From Herbiconiux daphne (GTDB taxonomy: Bacteria; Actinomycetota; Actinomycetes; Actinomycetales; Microbacteriaceae): DNA of 64,000 nucleotides. The notes below the pieces were generated by a model. It was given only the letters and a program-made list of their open reading frames with translations. It made no database searches and was not told where the DNA came from. The DNA lies in the NCBI RefSeq assembly GCF_024979295.1, contig NZ_JANLCJ010000001.1:682001-746000 (forward strand), read 5' to 3'. The position numbers were made by a program, and so were the translations under genes. Shown one piece after another: positions 1-9,163 of the stretch (positions within the stretch are counted from its first letter, which is position 1; the number at the start of each line of letters is the position of its first letter).

Positions 1-2
1 CC

Positions 3-1106
3 CAGGGCTGGCGGGTCGCGCCGCGGTTCTTCGAGCTCGCAGCGACTCCTGAGACGACCGTGCTCGTGGGGCGCGACGAGCACCGCGTCGCCGCCGCGGC
101 CGACAACTGGGGCTGGCACGAGACCTCGACGTCGTGGCGCGACACGATCGCCCGCGACGACATCGACGTGGTCGACATCGTCACCCCGGGCGACTCGCAC
201 GCCGAGATCGCCATCGCGGCGCTGGAGGCCGGCAAGCACGTGCTCTGCGAGAAGCCGCTCGCCAACACGGTGGCCGAAGCCGAGGCGATGGCCGCGGCGG
301 CCGAACGGGCGACCGAGCAGGGCATCCGCGCGATGGTGGGCTTCACCTACCGCCGGGTTCCTGCCGTGACGTTCGCCCGCGATCTCGTGGCCGCGGGTCG
401 CATCGGCCAGGTGCGCCAGGTGCGCGCGGTCTATCTGCAGGACTGGCTCCGCGACGCGGAGTCGCCCATGACCTGGCGGCTCGACAAGACCCGAGCGGGC
501 TCCGGCGCGCTCGGCGATATCGGCGCGCACGCCGTCGACCTCGCCCAGTTCGTGACCGGCCGCCAGCTGGCGAGCGTCTCGGGTGTGCTCGAGACGCTCG
601 TGGCCGAGCGGCCGCTGCTCGCCGAGGGGCGCGGCCTCTCCGGCACGGCCGCCGCCGAACGCGGGCAGGTCACCGTCGACGACGTCGCCCTGTTCACCGG
701 GCGGTTCGACGACGGGGTGCTCGGCAGTTTCGAGGCCACCCGCTTCAGCACGGGCCGCAAGAACGCCCTGCGCCTGGAGGTGTCGGGGTCGGATGGCGCG
801 ATCGCCTTCAACCTCGAAGACCTCAACTCCCTGCAGTTCTACGACGCCACCGCCGACCCGGCCGTGCAGGGATTCACCAAGGTGCTCGTGACCGAACCCG
901 AGCATCCGTATGTCTCGGCGTGGTGGCCGGCGGGCCACATGCTGGGTTACGAACACGGCTTCTCGCACCAGGCGCGCGACTTCGTCGATGCCATCGTGAG
1001 AGGCGAACAACCCCGGCCGTCGTTCGCCGACGGGCTGCAGGTGCAACGGGTGCTCGACGCCGTCGAGACCAGCTCGGGTGCCGGCAGCGCCTGGACAGCC
1101 GTCTGA
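3..1106 (+). CDS. Gfo/Idh/MocA family oxidoreductase (5' truncated by window edge)
   Basis: NAD(P)-dependent sugar or polyol dehydrogenase family. The reading frame is open to the first bases of the window, so the Rossmann glycine motif lies outside. Visible are the EKPLA segment of the family (catalytic-lysine region, [13 protein letters not shown]) and the C-terminal alpha/beta domain with [20 protein letters not shown] at 60 could serve as a start only if the N-terminal fold were missing, so I treat the gene as truncated by the window and not in nature. It ends 28 bases before a sugar isomerase on the same strand, as in many inositol-like or sugar-acid catabolic units. The substrate cannot be inferred. 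Confidence 0.9.
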   Translation, partial: QGWRVAPRFFELAATPETTVLVGRDEHRVAAAADNWGWHETSTSWRDTIARDDIDVVDIVTPGDSHAEIAIAALEAGKHVLCEKPLANTVAEAEAMAAAAERATEQGIRAMVGFTYRRVPAVTFARDLVAAGRIGQVRQVRAVYLQDWLRDAESPMTWRLDKTRAGSGALGDIGAHAVDLAQFVTGRQLASVSGVLETLVAERPLLAEGRGLSGTAAAERGQVTVDDVALFTGRFDDGVLGSFEATRFSTGRKNALRLEVSGSDGAIAFNLEDLNSLQFYDATADPAVQGFTKVLVTEPEHPYVSAWWPAGHMLGYEHGFSHQARDFVDAIVRGEQPRPSFADGLQVQRVLDAVETSSGAGSAWTAV

Positions 1107-1134
1107 CCCCCACCGACCACACGAGGAGAACACC

Positions 1135-2136
1135 ATGGCACGACCGATCACCCTCTTCACCGGCCAATGGGCCGACCTGCCGTTCGAGCAGGTGGCGCAG
1201 CTGGCGGCCGACTGGGGCTACGACGGCCTCGAGATCGCCTGCTGGGGTGACCACCTCGATCCGTGGCGGTGGAACGAACCCGGCTACGTCGAGGGCAAGC
1301 TCGCCGTGCTCGAGAAGCACGGGCTGAAGGTCTATGCCATCTCGAACCACCTCAAGGGGCAGGCCGTGTGCGACGATCCGATCGACCAGCGGCACCGCGA
1401 CATCCTGCCCGACGTGGTGTGGGGCGACGGCGATCCCGAAGGCGTGCGTCAGCGCGCGGCCGAGGAGATGAAGAACACGGCCCGTCTCGCGGCCGCCCTC
1501 GGCGTGAAGACGGTCGTGGGGTTCACCGGGTCGAGCATCTGGAAGTACGTCGCGATGTTCCCCCCGGTGTCGCAACAGCTCGTCGACGCCGGCTACCAGG
1601 ACTTCGCCGACCGCTGGAACCCCATCCTCGACGTGTTCGACGAGGTGGGCGTGCGCTTCGCCCACGAGGTGCACCCGAGCGAGATCGCCTACGACTACTG
1701 GACGACCGTGCGCACGCTCGAGGCGATCGGCCACCGGCCGGCCTTCGGCCTGAACTGGGATCCGAGCCACTTCGTCTGGCAGGAGCTCGACCCGGTGGCC
1801 TTCATCCTCGAGTTCGCCGACCTCATCTACCACGTCGATTGCAAAGACGTGAAGATGAACACCGGCAACGGGCGCAACGGACGGTTGAGCTCCCACCTCG
1901 CCTGGGCCGACCTGCGCCGCGGCTGGGACTTCGTGTCGACCGGGCACGGCGACGTGCCGTGGGAGAAGAGCTTCCGCGCCCTCAACGCCATCGGCTACGA
2001 CGGGCCGATCTCGGTGGAGTGGGAGGACGCCGGCATGGACCGCCTGGTCGGCGCCCTCGAGGCCCTCGCCTTCGTGAAGAGCCTGGCGTTCGACGCGCCG
2101 AGCGCCGCCTTCGACGCCGCGTTCAGCACCCGATAG
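1135..2136 (+). CDS. Sugar phosphate isomerase/epimerase (xylose isomerase-like TIM barrel)
   Basis: A 333-residue protein of the AP endonuclease 2/xylose isomerase-like TIM-barrel family, which isomerises or epimerises sugars and keto-sugars. The metal-site pattern is visible: [13 protein letters not shown] (Glu/His), NWDPSHF (Asp, His), HVDCKDVK (His, Asp) and a final Glu in [10 protein letters not shown]. The start is the ATG behind CGAGGAGAACACC; an in-frame ATG 57 bases earlier lies inside the upstream gene and lacks a ribosome site. It is probably cotranscribed with the upstream oxidoreductase and with the ROK gene 10 bases downstream. Substrate unknown. Confidence 0.92.
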   Translation: MARPITLFTGQWADLPFEQVAQLAADWGYDGLEIACWGDHLDPWRWNEPGYVEGKLAVLEKHGLKVYAISNHLKGQAVCDDPIDQRHRDILPDVVWGDGDPEGVRQRAAEEMKNTARLAAALGVKTVVGFTGSSIWKYVAMFPPVSQQLVDAGYQDFADRWNPILDVFDEVGVRFAHEVHPSEIAYDYWTTVRTLEAIGHRPAFGLNWDPSHFVWQELDPVAFILEFADLIYHVDCKDVKMNTGNGRNGRLSSHLAWADLRRGWDFVSTGHGDVPWEKSFRALNAIGYDGPISVEWEDAGMDRLVGALEALAFVKSLAFDAPSAAFDAAFSTR

Positions 2137-2146
2137 TCTGCCCGGG

Positions 2147-3409
2147 ATGTTTGTGACTGAGCCCCCGATCTTCGGTTCGGCGAGCACGGCGACGACGAAC
2201 GACCAGACCAGGCGCACCAACCTCTCGCTCATCCTGTCGCTCGTGCACCATCGCGGCAGCCTCACCCGGGCGGAACTCGCCCGCGTGACCGGTCTCAACC
2301 GATCGACGGTCGCGACCCTCACCGGCCAGCTCGGTGAACTGGAACTGCTCTACGAGACATCGCCGGGCACGAGCACCACGGTGGGCCGGCCGAGTTCGCA
2401 CGTTCACGCGAACCCCGCGACGGCGGCCCTCGCCGTCAACCCCGAGATCGACGCCATCACGATCGGGCTGGTGGGGCTCGGCGGCCGTGTGATCAAGCGG
2501 ATCCGCTATCCCACCCAGCGCATCCCGTCGGCCCAGGAGGCGACGAACATCGCCGCGGCCGTGATCGACGGCATGCGGGGCGAACTCGACTCGGTGTACC
2601 GGATCGTCGGCGTGGGGGTGGCGGTGCCCGGCCTGGTGCGGGCCGAAGACGGCCTGGTGACCTATGCCCCGCACCTCGGCTGGAACGACGAGCCGATCGC
2701 CCGCATGATCGCCGACGCCACCGGCTACCCGGTGTGGGCGGCGAACGACGCCTCGCTCGGCGCCGGTGGTGAGCTGCTCTTCGGGGCGGGCCGGGGCTCG
2801 ATCGACCTGCTCTACCTCAACGGCGGTTCGAGCGGCATCGGCGGGGGAGTGGTGACCGGCGGGCAGTTGCTCACCGGCACCGACGGCTACGCCGGCGAGC
2901 TCGGTCACACTCTCGTGAACTCGGCCGGCGTGCGGTGCCATTGCGGGGCCATCGGATGCCTCGAGACCGAGGTGTCGCGGCAGCGCCTGCTCGACGCGGC
3001 TGGCCTCGACGTGGTGGGGCTCGACGGGGTGGGGCTCGACGGCGGCGACGGCGACGAACTCGAGGCCGCGCTCGCGGAATCGCGCGACCCGGCGGTGGGC
3101 GCCGAGGTCGACCGGCAGATCGGCTTTCTGTCGGTCGCGCTGCGCAACGCCGTCAACGTGCTGAACCCCGAGCGCATCGTGCTCGGCGGGTTTCTCGCCA
3201 CGCTGCACTCGCTGGCTCCCGAGCGCCTCGCGCAGGCCGTTCGGGCCGATGCGCTCGACGGGCCCGCCCACGACGTGCACATCTCGGCTGCCGGGCTCGG
3301 CTCGAACCTGCTGATGATCGGGGCGGCCGAACTCGCGTTCTCGGGGCTGCTCGCCGACCCGGCCCGGGTGGCCGCGAAACCGAGCGGCCTGCTGGCGTCG
3401 GATGCCTGA
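2147..3409 (+). CDS. ROK family transcriptional regulator (copy 1)
   Basis: A 420-residue NagC/Mlc-type repressor. The N-terminal winged helix (about residues 20-70, LTRAELARVTGLNRSTVATLTGQL) is followed by a ROK sugar-kinase-like domain with a zinc-binding CHCGAIGCLE motif that recognises the effector sugar. The gene starts 10 bases after the isomerase stop, so it probably belongs to that operon and regulates it. A near-identical architecture follows at 3533. A short low-complexity insert rich in GLDGVGLDGG follows the zinc motif and is absent from copy 2. Family assignment is secure; the inducer is unknown. Confidence 0.93.
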   Translation: MFVTEPPIFGSASTATTNDQTRRTNLSLILSLVHHRGSLTRAELARVTGLNRSTVATLTGQLGELELLYETSPGTSTTVGRPSSHVHANPATAALAVNPEIDAITIGLVGLGGRVIKRIRYPTQRIPSAQEATNIAAAVIDGMRGELDSVYRIVGVGVAVPGLVRAEDGLVTYAPHLGWNDEPIARMIADATGYPVWAANDASLGAGGELLFGAGRGSIDLLYLNGGSSGIGGGVVTGGQLLTGTDGYAGELGHTLVNSAGVRCHCGAIGCLETEVSRQRLLDAAGLDVVGLDGVGLDGGDGDELEAALAESRDPAVGAEVDRQIGFLSVALRNAVNVLNPERIVLGGFLATLHSLAPERLAQAVRADALDGPAHDVHISAAGLGSNLLMIGAAELAFSGLLADPARVAAKPSGLLASDA

Positions 3410-3532
3410 CGTGCAGGGCGGGCTGGGCGTGCCGCGTGTCGCCACCGGGCGCGCGGCGAATTTGTTGTTTCGGCGCTGATAATATCGAGGGCGTCCCTCA
3501 CCACCGGGGGTCGACCTTCGAACATCGCCGGA

Positions 3533-4792
3533 ATGACGGCTCGAGGACGGTGCGACGTGACGGCCCAGAACACAGCGAAATCTCCTCGCCGAAGCGGAGC
3601 CCGTGGCAACAGTCTCGACGACGTGCGCCGCAACAACCTCTCGGCCGTGCTGCGTCTCGTGCACGTGACCGGCTCGGTCACCCGGGCTCAATTGACGCGG
3701 GAGACCGGCCTCAACCGTTCGACCATCGGCGCCCTCGTCGGCGAGCTCGTGGAGCGCGGACTCGTCACCGAGACCGAACCCGGCACCACGCGTCAGGTCG
3801 GCCGGCCGAGCCTCGTCATCAAGCCGGGCCGGCGGGCCGTCGCCCTCGCGGTCAATCCCGAGCTCGACGCCGTGACCATCGGTCTGGTCGCGCTGGGCGG
3901 CCAGGTGATCAGGCGCATCCGTTACGACACGGTGCGCGTGCCTCCGGTGGAGGAGGTCGTCAACATCGTCTCGGCCGTGGTCGCCGGCATGCGCGGCGAG
4001 CTGGAGTCGTCGTATGCCACGGTCGGCGTCGGGCTGGCGGTGCCCGGGCTGATCCGCGGGCGTGACGGTCTCGTGAATCTCGCCCCGCACCTCGGCTGGC
4101 ATCAGCAGCCGCTGGCGGAGATGCTGCAGCAGTCGCTGGGCTTTCCGGTGTTCGCCGCCAACGACGCCGCCGCGGGCGCTCTCGCCGAGAGCGTCTTCGG
4201 AGCGGGCCGGGGGGTGCGCAACCTCGTCTATCTGAATGGCGGAGCGAGCGGAATCGGCGGTGGGGTGATCGTCGACGGCCACCTGATGACCGGCGAGAGC
4301 GGCTACGCCGGCGAGCTCGGGCACACCCTGGTGAACAGCGCCGGTGTGCTGTGCCATTGCGGGGCCACCGGATGCCTCGAGACCGAGGTGACCCGTGCGG
4401 CCCTGCTCGAGGCGCTGCAGGTGCCCGGGTCGCGATCGGAGATGCTCGACGAGGCCCTGCGGGCGCGGTTCGCCGACCCGGCGGCGGTCGACCCGGCGCT
4501 GGCCGAGCTGGTGAACCGCCAGGCCGATTTCCTGTCGGTGACCCTGCGCAACGCGGTCAACCTCTTCAACCCCGAGGTCATCGTGCTCGGCGGGTTCCTG
4601 GGGTCGCTGTTCGAGGTCGCGGGCGACCGCATCGTGGATGCGGTGTCGACGTCGGCCATGCGCGGGCCCCGTGACTCGGTGCGCATCGTGCGGGCATCCC
4701 TCGGCCGCGATCTGCTCATGGTGGGCGCGGCGGAACTGGCGTTCGCGCCGGTGCTGGCCGACCCGGCGGGCAACGCGCCTCTCGTCGCCTGA
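3533..4792 (+). CDS. ROK family transcriptional regulator (copy 2)
   Basis: A 419-residue paralogue of the preceding gene with the same order: N-terminal HTH (VTRAQLTRETGLNRSTIGALVGEL) and a ROK domain with CHCGATGCLE zinc motif. Whole segments match copy 1 (ALAVNPELDAVTIGLVALGG, LVNSAGVLCHCGA), so the two arose by tandem duplication and then diverged. The 123-base gap before it includes a short A/T-richer stretch near 3460-3490 that may hold its own promoter. It faces the convergent MarR gene. It probably controls a sugar operon; the target cannot be named. Confidence 0.92.
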   Translation: MTARGRCDVTAQNTAKSPRRSGARGNSLDDVRRNNLSAVLRLVHVTGSVTRAQLTRETGLNRSTIGALVGELVERGLVTETEPGTTRQVGRPSLVIKPGRRAVALAVNPELDAVTIGLVALGGQVIRRIRYDTVRVPPVEEVVNIVSAVVAGMRGELESSYATVGVGLAVPGLIRGRDGLVNLAPHLGWHQQPLAEMLQQSLGFPVFAANDAAAGALAESVFGAGRGVRNLVYLNGGASGIGGGVIVDGHLMTGESGYAGELGHTLVNSAGVLCHCGATGCLETEVTRAALLEALQVPGSRSEMLDEALRARFADPAAVDPALAELVNRQADFLSVTLRNAVNLFNPEVIVLGGFLGSLFEVAGDRIVDAVSTSAMRGPRDSVRIVRASLGRDLLMVGAAELAFAPVLADPAGNAPLVA

Positions 4793-4820
4793 CGGCGGCG
4801 GTGCGTTCCTCCGGTGCCGG

Positions 4821-5300
4821 TCAGGGCAGGCGGCGCAGCGTGTTCTCGGGGTCGAGCTTCTGCAGCAGGGCCTGCATGATCTCGTCGAGCTGGGTGACCT
4901 GCTCGTCGGTCAAGCGGTCGATCACGTAGTCGCGCACTGTCTCGACATGGCCGGGCGCGGTCTGCACCACCTTCTGCCACCCTGCCTCGGTGAGGTGCGC
5001 GTTGGTGGCACGACGATCGGTCGGGCACGGCGAGCGCTCGACGAAGCCCCGGCTCTCGAGGCGGCTGACGACGTGCGAGAGCCGGGGCAGGGTCGAGTTG
5101 GTGGTGGCGGCGAGCGCGGTCATGCGCAGGGTGTGCTCGGGCGACTCGGAGAGCTTCGCCATCACCAGGTATTCGAAGTGGGTCAGCTGCTCGTCGTGCT
5201 GCAGCTGCGAGTCGAGCACGGCCGGAAGCAGCTCGACCACGGCTTCGAGACGGATCCACGCCCGTAGCTGTTCCGGCGTCAGCCAGCGTGCCCCATCCAT
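4821..5300 (-). CDS. MarR family transcriptional regulator
   Basis: A 159-residue winged-helix repressor. The MarR core is visible as LTHFEYLVMAKLSESPEHTLRMTALAATTNSTLPRLSHVVSRL followed by the wing RSPCPTDRRATNAHLTEAGW, where DRR is the family's DNA-contact motif. I take the ATG at 5300; an in-frame TTG at 5330 would add ten residues but falls on the palindrome at 5319-5330, which looks like the gene's own operator. The next gene on this strand upstream is glutamine synthetase III, 96 bases away. Ligand and targets are unknown. Confidence 0.92.
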   Translation of the reverse strand: MDGARWLTPEQLRAWIRLEAVVELLPAVLDSQLQHDEQLTHFEYLVMAKLSESPEHTLRMTALAATTNSTLPRLSHVVSRLESRGFVERSPCPTDRRATNAHLTEAGWQKVVQTAPGHVETVRDYVIDRLTDEQVTQLDEIMQALLQKLDPENTLRRLP

Positions 5301-5318
5301 GCTTCGATCATAAGTCTC

Positions 5319-5330
5319 TTGTCGAGACAA
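5319..5330. promoter_or_regulatory. Candidate MarR operator palindrome
   Basis: TTGTCGAGACAA is an inverted repeat with 5-base arms (TTGTC/GACAA) and a 2-base centre, 18 bases before the chosen start of the MarR gene. An overlapping GTCTC/GAGAC pair surrounds the centre. Placement and symmetry fit autoregulation by this MarR protein; this is inferred from position only. Confidence 0.5.
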
Positions 5331-5396
5331 CCTTTGCGTCGGATGTGCGATCTCTCTGCGACCGCCGTGGTCCCGCGGTCGCCGCGACGGCCGCGC

Positions 5397-7574
5397 TCAC
5401 AGCACGAAGAGCATCTCCTGGTAGGTCGGCAGCGGCCAGAGGTCGTCGGAGACGATCTCTTCGAGGGCGTCGGCCGCGGCCCGCACCTCGGCCATGGCCG
5501 GCAGCAGCGCGCTGCGGGCGTGCTCGGCCTCGGCCAAGGCTTCGTGCCCGACGTCCGCCGCCAGGGCGGTGCGAAGGCCGGCGAGCGCGGATCGCAGCGC
5601 GGCGATGGGCGTCGACACCTCCTCGAGCGGCGCGAGGTCGACCTCGACACCGGCGGCCTTCAGCGCCGCGATGTTCGTGGCCACCTCGGTCTGGTGCCGC
5701 ACCGCCGCGGGCAGCACGACGGTCGCGCCGATCTCGAGTGTGAGCTTCGCCTCGACGGCGATCGTGAGCGTGTACTGCTCGAGCCCGATCTCGTAGCGCG
5801 AGTGCATCTCGCGGTGGTTGAACACCTTGTACTTCTCGAACAGCTCCAAGGCGGCCGGGGTGATGAGCTCGGGCAGCGCGTCGAGGGTGGTCTTGAGGTT
5901 GGCGAGCCCGCGCTTCTCGGCTTCGATCGGCCAGGCGTCGGCGTAGCCGTCGCCGTTGAACACGACGGCGCCGTGCTCGGTGATGATCTCGGTGAGCAGG
6001 GTCTGCACGGCCTCGTCGAAATCGGTGCCGGCCGCGACATCCGCTTCGAGCTTCGTGGCGATGTAGTCGAGCGAGTCGGCCATGATCGTGTTGATCGTGA
6101 CCATCGGGCCGCTGACCGTCTGCATCGAGCCGGGTGCCCGGAACTCGAACCGGTTGCCGGTGAAGGCGAACGGGCTGGTGCGGTTGCGGTCACCCGGGTC
6201 GGTCGGCAGCACCGGCAGGGTGTCCACGCCGATGGTCATCGATCCCTTGCCCTTCGAGCTCGTGGCCGGGCCCTTGGCGATCTGCTCGAAGATGTCGGCG
6301 AGCTGGTCGCCGAGGAAGATCGAGATGATGGCGGGCGGGGCCTCGTTGGCGCCGAGACGGTGGTCGTTGGTGGCGGAGGCGACGGATGCGCGCAGCAGGC
6401 CCGCGTATTTGTGCACGGCCCGGATGACGGCGGCGCAGAACACCAGGAACTGGGCGTTGTCGTGCGGGTTGTCGCCCGGCACGAGCAGCGAGCCGAGCTC
6501 GGAGTTGCCGAGCGAGAAGTTGACGTGCTTGCCCGATCCGTTGACGCCCTGGAACGGCTTCTCGTGAAAGAGGCACTCCATGCCGTGCTTCTTGGCGATG
6601 GTCTTGAAGGTGGTCATGAGCAGCTGCTGGTGGTCGGCGGCGATGTTGCCGCGCTCGAACATCGGCGCGATCTCGAATTGGCCGGGAGCGACCTCGTTGT
6701 GCCGCGTCTTCGCGGGGATGCCGAGCTTGAACAGCTCGCGCTCGGTGTCCATCATGAAGCCGAGCACGCGCTCGGGGATGGCGCCGAAGTAGTGGTCGTC
6801 GAACTCCTGGCCCTTCGGCGGCTTCGAGCCGAAGAGGGTGCGGCCCGAGTTCACCAGGTCGGGGCGGGCGAGGAAGAAGTGGCGGTCGACCAGGAAGTAC
6901 TCCTGCTCGGGTCCGCAGAACGACACGACCTTCTTGGTGTCGGTGTGGCCGAAGAGTCGCAGGATGCGCTCGGCGTGCTCGCCCATCGCCTGCTGCGAGC
7001 GCAGCAGCGGCGTCTTGTGGTCGAGGGCCTCGCCGGTCATCGACACGAACACGGTGGGGATGCACAGGGTGTTGCCATTGGGGTTCTCGAGCACATAGGC
7101 CGGGCTCGTGACATCCCAGCCCGTGTAACCGCGGGCCTCGAACGTGTTGCGCAGGCCGCCGTTGGGAAAGCTCGAGGCGTCGGGCTCGCCCTGGGTGAGC
7201 GTCTTGCCGGCGAACTCGGCGAGGGCGGTGCCGTCGCCGACAGGCTCGAAGAAGCTGTCGTGCTTCTCGGCGGTGAAGCCGGTGAGGGGGTAGAACACGT
7301 GGGCGTAGTGGGTGGCGCCCTTCTCGAGTGCCCAGTCCTTCATGGCGCTCGCCACCGCGTCGGCCACGAGCGGGTCGAGGGTGGCGCCGTGCTCGATGGT
7401 CGACATGACCGACTTGTAGACCGACTTCGGCAGGCGCTTCTGCATCACGACCTGGTTGAAGACGTTCTCGCCGAACACCTCGCCCGGCGCCTCGGTGTCG
7501 ATGAACACGGCCGCGGGGGGCACGTAGGCCTCGACATCACGGATCGCTTGCAGGCGCACGGTATTTCCACTCAC
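5397..7574 (-). CDS. glnN: Glutamine synthetase type III
   Basis: A 725-residue cytosolic ATP-dependent glutamate-ammonia ligase. Length and order match GSIII and not the roughly 450-residue GSI: N-terminal GSIII domain ([20 protein letters not shown]), then the catalytic core with [23 protein letters not shown] (metal/glutamate site), [10 protein letters not shown] and [19 protein letters not shown], and the GSIII-specific C-terminal helical region. The start is GTG, eight bases behind a GAGGGAG ribosome site. The flanking genes give no hint of its regulation. Confidence 0.96.
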   Translation of the reverse strand: MSGNTVRLQAIRDVEAYVPPAAVFIDTEAPGEVFGENVFNQVVMQKRLPKSVYKSVMSTIEHGATLDPLVADAVASAMKDWALEKGATHYAHVFYPLTGFTAEKHDSFFEPVGDGTALAEFAGKTLTQGEPDASSFPNGGLRNTFEARGYTGWDVTSPAYVLENPNGNTLCIPTVFVSMTGEALDHKTPLLRSQQAMGEHAERILRLFGHTDTKKVVSFCGPEQEYFLVDRHFFLARPDLVNSGRTLFGSKPPKGQEFDDHYFGAIPERVLGFMMDTERELFKLGIPAKTRHNEVAPGQFEIAPMFERGNIAADHQQLLMTTFKTIAKKHGMECLFHEKPFQGVNGSGKHVNFSLGNSELGSLLVPGDNPHDNAQFLVFCAAVIRAVHKYAGLLRASVASATNDHRLGANEAPPAIISIFLGDQLADIFEQIAKGPATSSKGKGSMTIGVDTLPVLPTDPGDRNRTSPFAFTGNRFEFRAPGSMQTVSGPMVTINTIMADSLDYIATKLEADVAAGTDFDEAVQTLLTEIITEHGAVVFNGDGYADAWPIEAEKRGLANLKTTLDALPELITPAALELFEKYKVFNHREMHSRYEIGLEQYTLTIAVEAKLTLEIGATVVLPAAVRHQTEVATNIAALKAAGVEVDLAPLEEVSTPIAALRSALAGLRTALAADVGHEALAEAEHARSALLPAMAEVRAAADALEEIVSDDLWPLPTYQEMLFVL

Positions 7575-7756
7575 GGGTCATCTCCCTCGACGCGGCGCTG
7601 GGTAGTCCGCCGGGTGCGGTGCCGCTTCGTTCACCCTAGGGATGCGGCGTGGCGGGGCTGTTTCGGGCGTGTGACGGTTTCGGTCCTCGTGGCAGGCCGG
7701 TGGCGCTCGTTCGGGGGTGGGCGGGCGCCGGCTCGGTTCTCGCGTCGGCTGTGCCG

Positions 7757-8650
7757 CTACCGGGTGAGCGACACGAGTGCCCACTGGCGCACCTGGCCGA
7801 AACGGGTGGCGGCGCAGGTCGACAGCAGGCGATCGGAGAGCTCTTCGGCGAGTTCGATGGTGATGGGTCCGGCGGCATCCGTCAGCGTCACCGTCCAGGT
7901 GCCGTCGTCGTGCCACTGCTCGTCGATCGGTTCGTAGGCGCTGAGGCGGTCGTCGCCGAAGTGCTCGCGAGCGTAGTGCTGGGCGGCCTGTGCCGGGTGC
8001 GACAGCGAGCTGCGGCCGCGGAAGTACTCCTCGACCACCCGGCCCTCGCGGTAGGCGTCGGCGATGCCCACCGCGTCGGCGTCGTCGACCCGGCCGTAGT
8101 AGAGCCCGTGCGGCAGCAACACCATGGTGGCGGCGAAGCGGTCGCCGCCGAGGTGCGAGCACTCCCAGGTCTCGTCGGGATGCGCGTCGGCGAGCTGCCG
8201 CACCGCCTGCCGGCCGCGCACCGCGCAGCACTGGTCGTGCCGGCCATGGGCGCACACGGCGTAGATCGGGGCGTCGGAGGCGACTCCCGTGGAGCCGTCG
8301 AGCGGCACGTCGAGCAGCTTCTCGGGGGAGTCGACCTCGCCCCAGCGCACCTGCTCGTGGCCCGGCCGGGAGTCGACGAACGCCCACTTCCAGGTGGTCT
8401 GCGGGGTGCGGCGCCCGGTGCGCCGGATGGCGAGCGGGCGCATCCCGGCCGCCTCGATGCGCGTCACGAGCGCGCGGCCGAGCTCAGCGTCGAAGGGCGG
8501 ATCGAGAAGCGCCTTCGCCCCCCACGCCGCCGCGTTCTCGATCAGGAACCACTGCATGCCCCGCGACCCCGTGGCGAACAGCGGATCCACCCTCTCCCGC
8601 GACCGATCGCTGCACGGCAGCCACTCGGGCACCCCGTCCTCGTCACTCAT
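7757..8650 (-). CDS. Sucrase/ferredoxin-like family protein
   Basis: A 297-residue protein of the Suc-Fer-like family, a thioredoxin-fold ferredoxin-like group often annotated as sucrase ferredoxin. The conserved cysteine and histidine block is present (YAVCAHGRHDQCCAVRGR) followed by WECSHLGGDRFAATMVLLPHG. Such proteins are predicted to bind a 2Fe-2S cluster; the enzymatic role is not established. It lies on the same strand as the upstream JmjC gene, separated by a repeat block, and as the downstream glutamine synthetase (182-base gap). Confidence 0.88.
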   Translation of the reverse strand: MSDEDGVPEWLPCSDRSRERVDPLFATGSRGMQWFLIENAAAWGAKALLDPPFDAELGRALVTRIEAAGMRPLAIRRTGRRTPQTTWKWAFVDSRPGHEQVRWGEVDSPEKLLDVPLDGSTGVASDAPIYAVCAHGRHDQCCAVRGRQAVRQLADAHPDETWECSHLGGDRFAATMVLLPHGLYYGRVDDADAVGIADAYREGRVVEEYFRGRSSLSHPAQAAQHYAREHFGDDRLSAYEPIDEQWHDDGTWTVTLTDAAGPITIELAEELSDRLLSTCAATRFGQVRQWALVSLTR

Positions 8651-9163
8651 GCGCCGCCCCGCCCCCGGCCGCGCGCGCGCCCGCCGCGGCTCGCCCGTCG
8701 CCGCTGACCCGTCGCCCGCCGCCAGCTCCCTCGCGCCCCGCCGCCGGGAGGCCGTCCCCCGCTCGGGAGGCCAGTATGGCCGCCCGAACGCGGCGGCGCG
8801 TGTGCTGGCCTCCCGTAAGAAGGGCGGGTGGCTCCGTCCCGAGCAGGCCGGCCCGCCACAGCGCTGCCGCGGTGGGGAGGCCAGCGACTGCTACCGTCGG
8901 GAGGCCGTTCCCCGCTCGGGAAGCCAGTATGGCCGCCCTAGCGCGGCGGCGCGTGTGGTGGCCTCCCGAAAGAAGGGCGGGTAGCTCCACCCCGAGCGGC
9001 TCGGCCAGCAGTGCGGCCCCCGCCGTCGGGAGGCCGTTCCCCGCTCGGGAGGCCGGAGTGGTCGCCCGAAGGACGGGGGGCGCGGGGTGGCCTCCCGAAG
9101 GGAGAGCGGGGAGGGGGCCCTCGGGGGGTGCCGCCGAGGGCGACGGATGGCGCGGGGGCCGCA
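8651..9163. repeat. GC-rich triplicated repeat block between the JmjC and Suc-Fer-like genes
   Basis: Three imperfect copies of a roughly 90-110 base unit begin at about 8745, 8898 and 9027. Each opens with CGGGAGGCCGT(T)CCCCGCTCGG, carries a second GGGAGGCC or GGAAGCC, and contains the complementary GGCCTCCCG about 60-70 bases later, so each copy can fold into a hairpin. The spacings, 153 and 129 bases, are both multiples of three. A minus-strand frame of 173 codons (9164-8643) runs through the whole block; it starts in a TGATG overlap with the JmjC stop and ends across the Suc-Fer start. Its codons (ATA, CTA, GTA, AGG; about one fifth with A/T third bases) are unlike the neighbours, so I favour non-coding repeats over a gene. 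Confidence 0.7.

Noticed and set aside
874..2322. Long minus-strand open frame of 482 codons
   Set aside because: It runs opposite the isomerase gene, is rich in Arg/His/Gly with no recognised motif, and the plus strand carries clear family motifs; a typical antisense shadow in 70% GC DNA.
2123..4357. Minus-strand open frame of 744 codons across both ROK genes
   Set aside because: Internal repetition only mirrors the duplicated ROK genes; composition is that of antisense shadow frames.
5319..7937. Plus-strand open frame of 872 codons
   Set aside because: It is the complement of glutamine synthetase III, whose catalytic motifs are on the minus strand.
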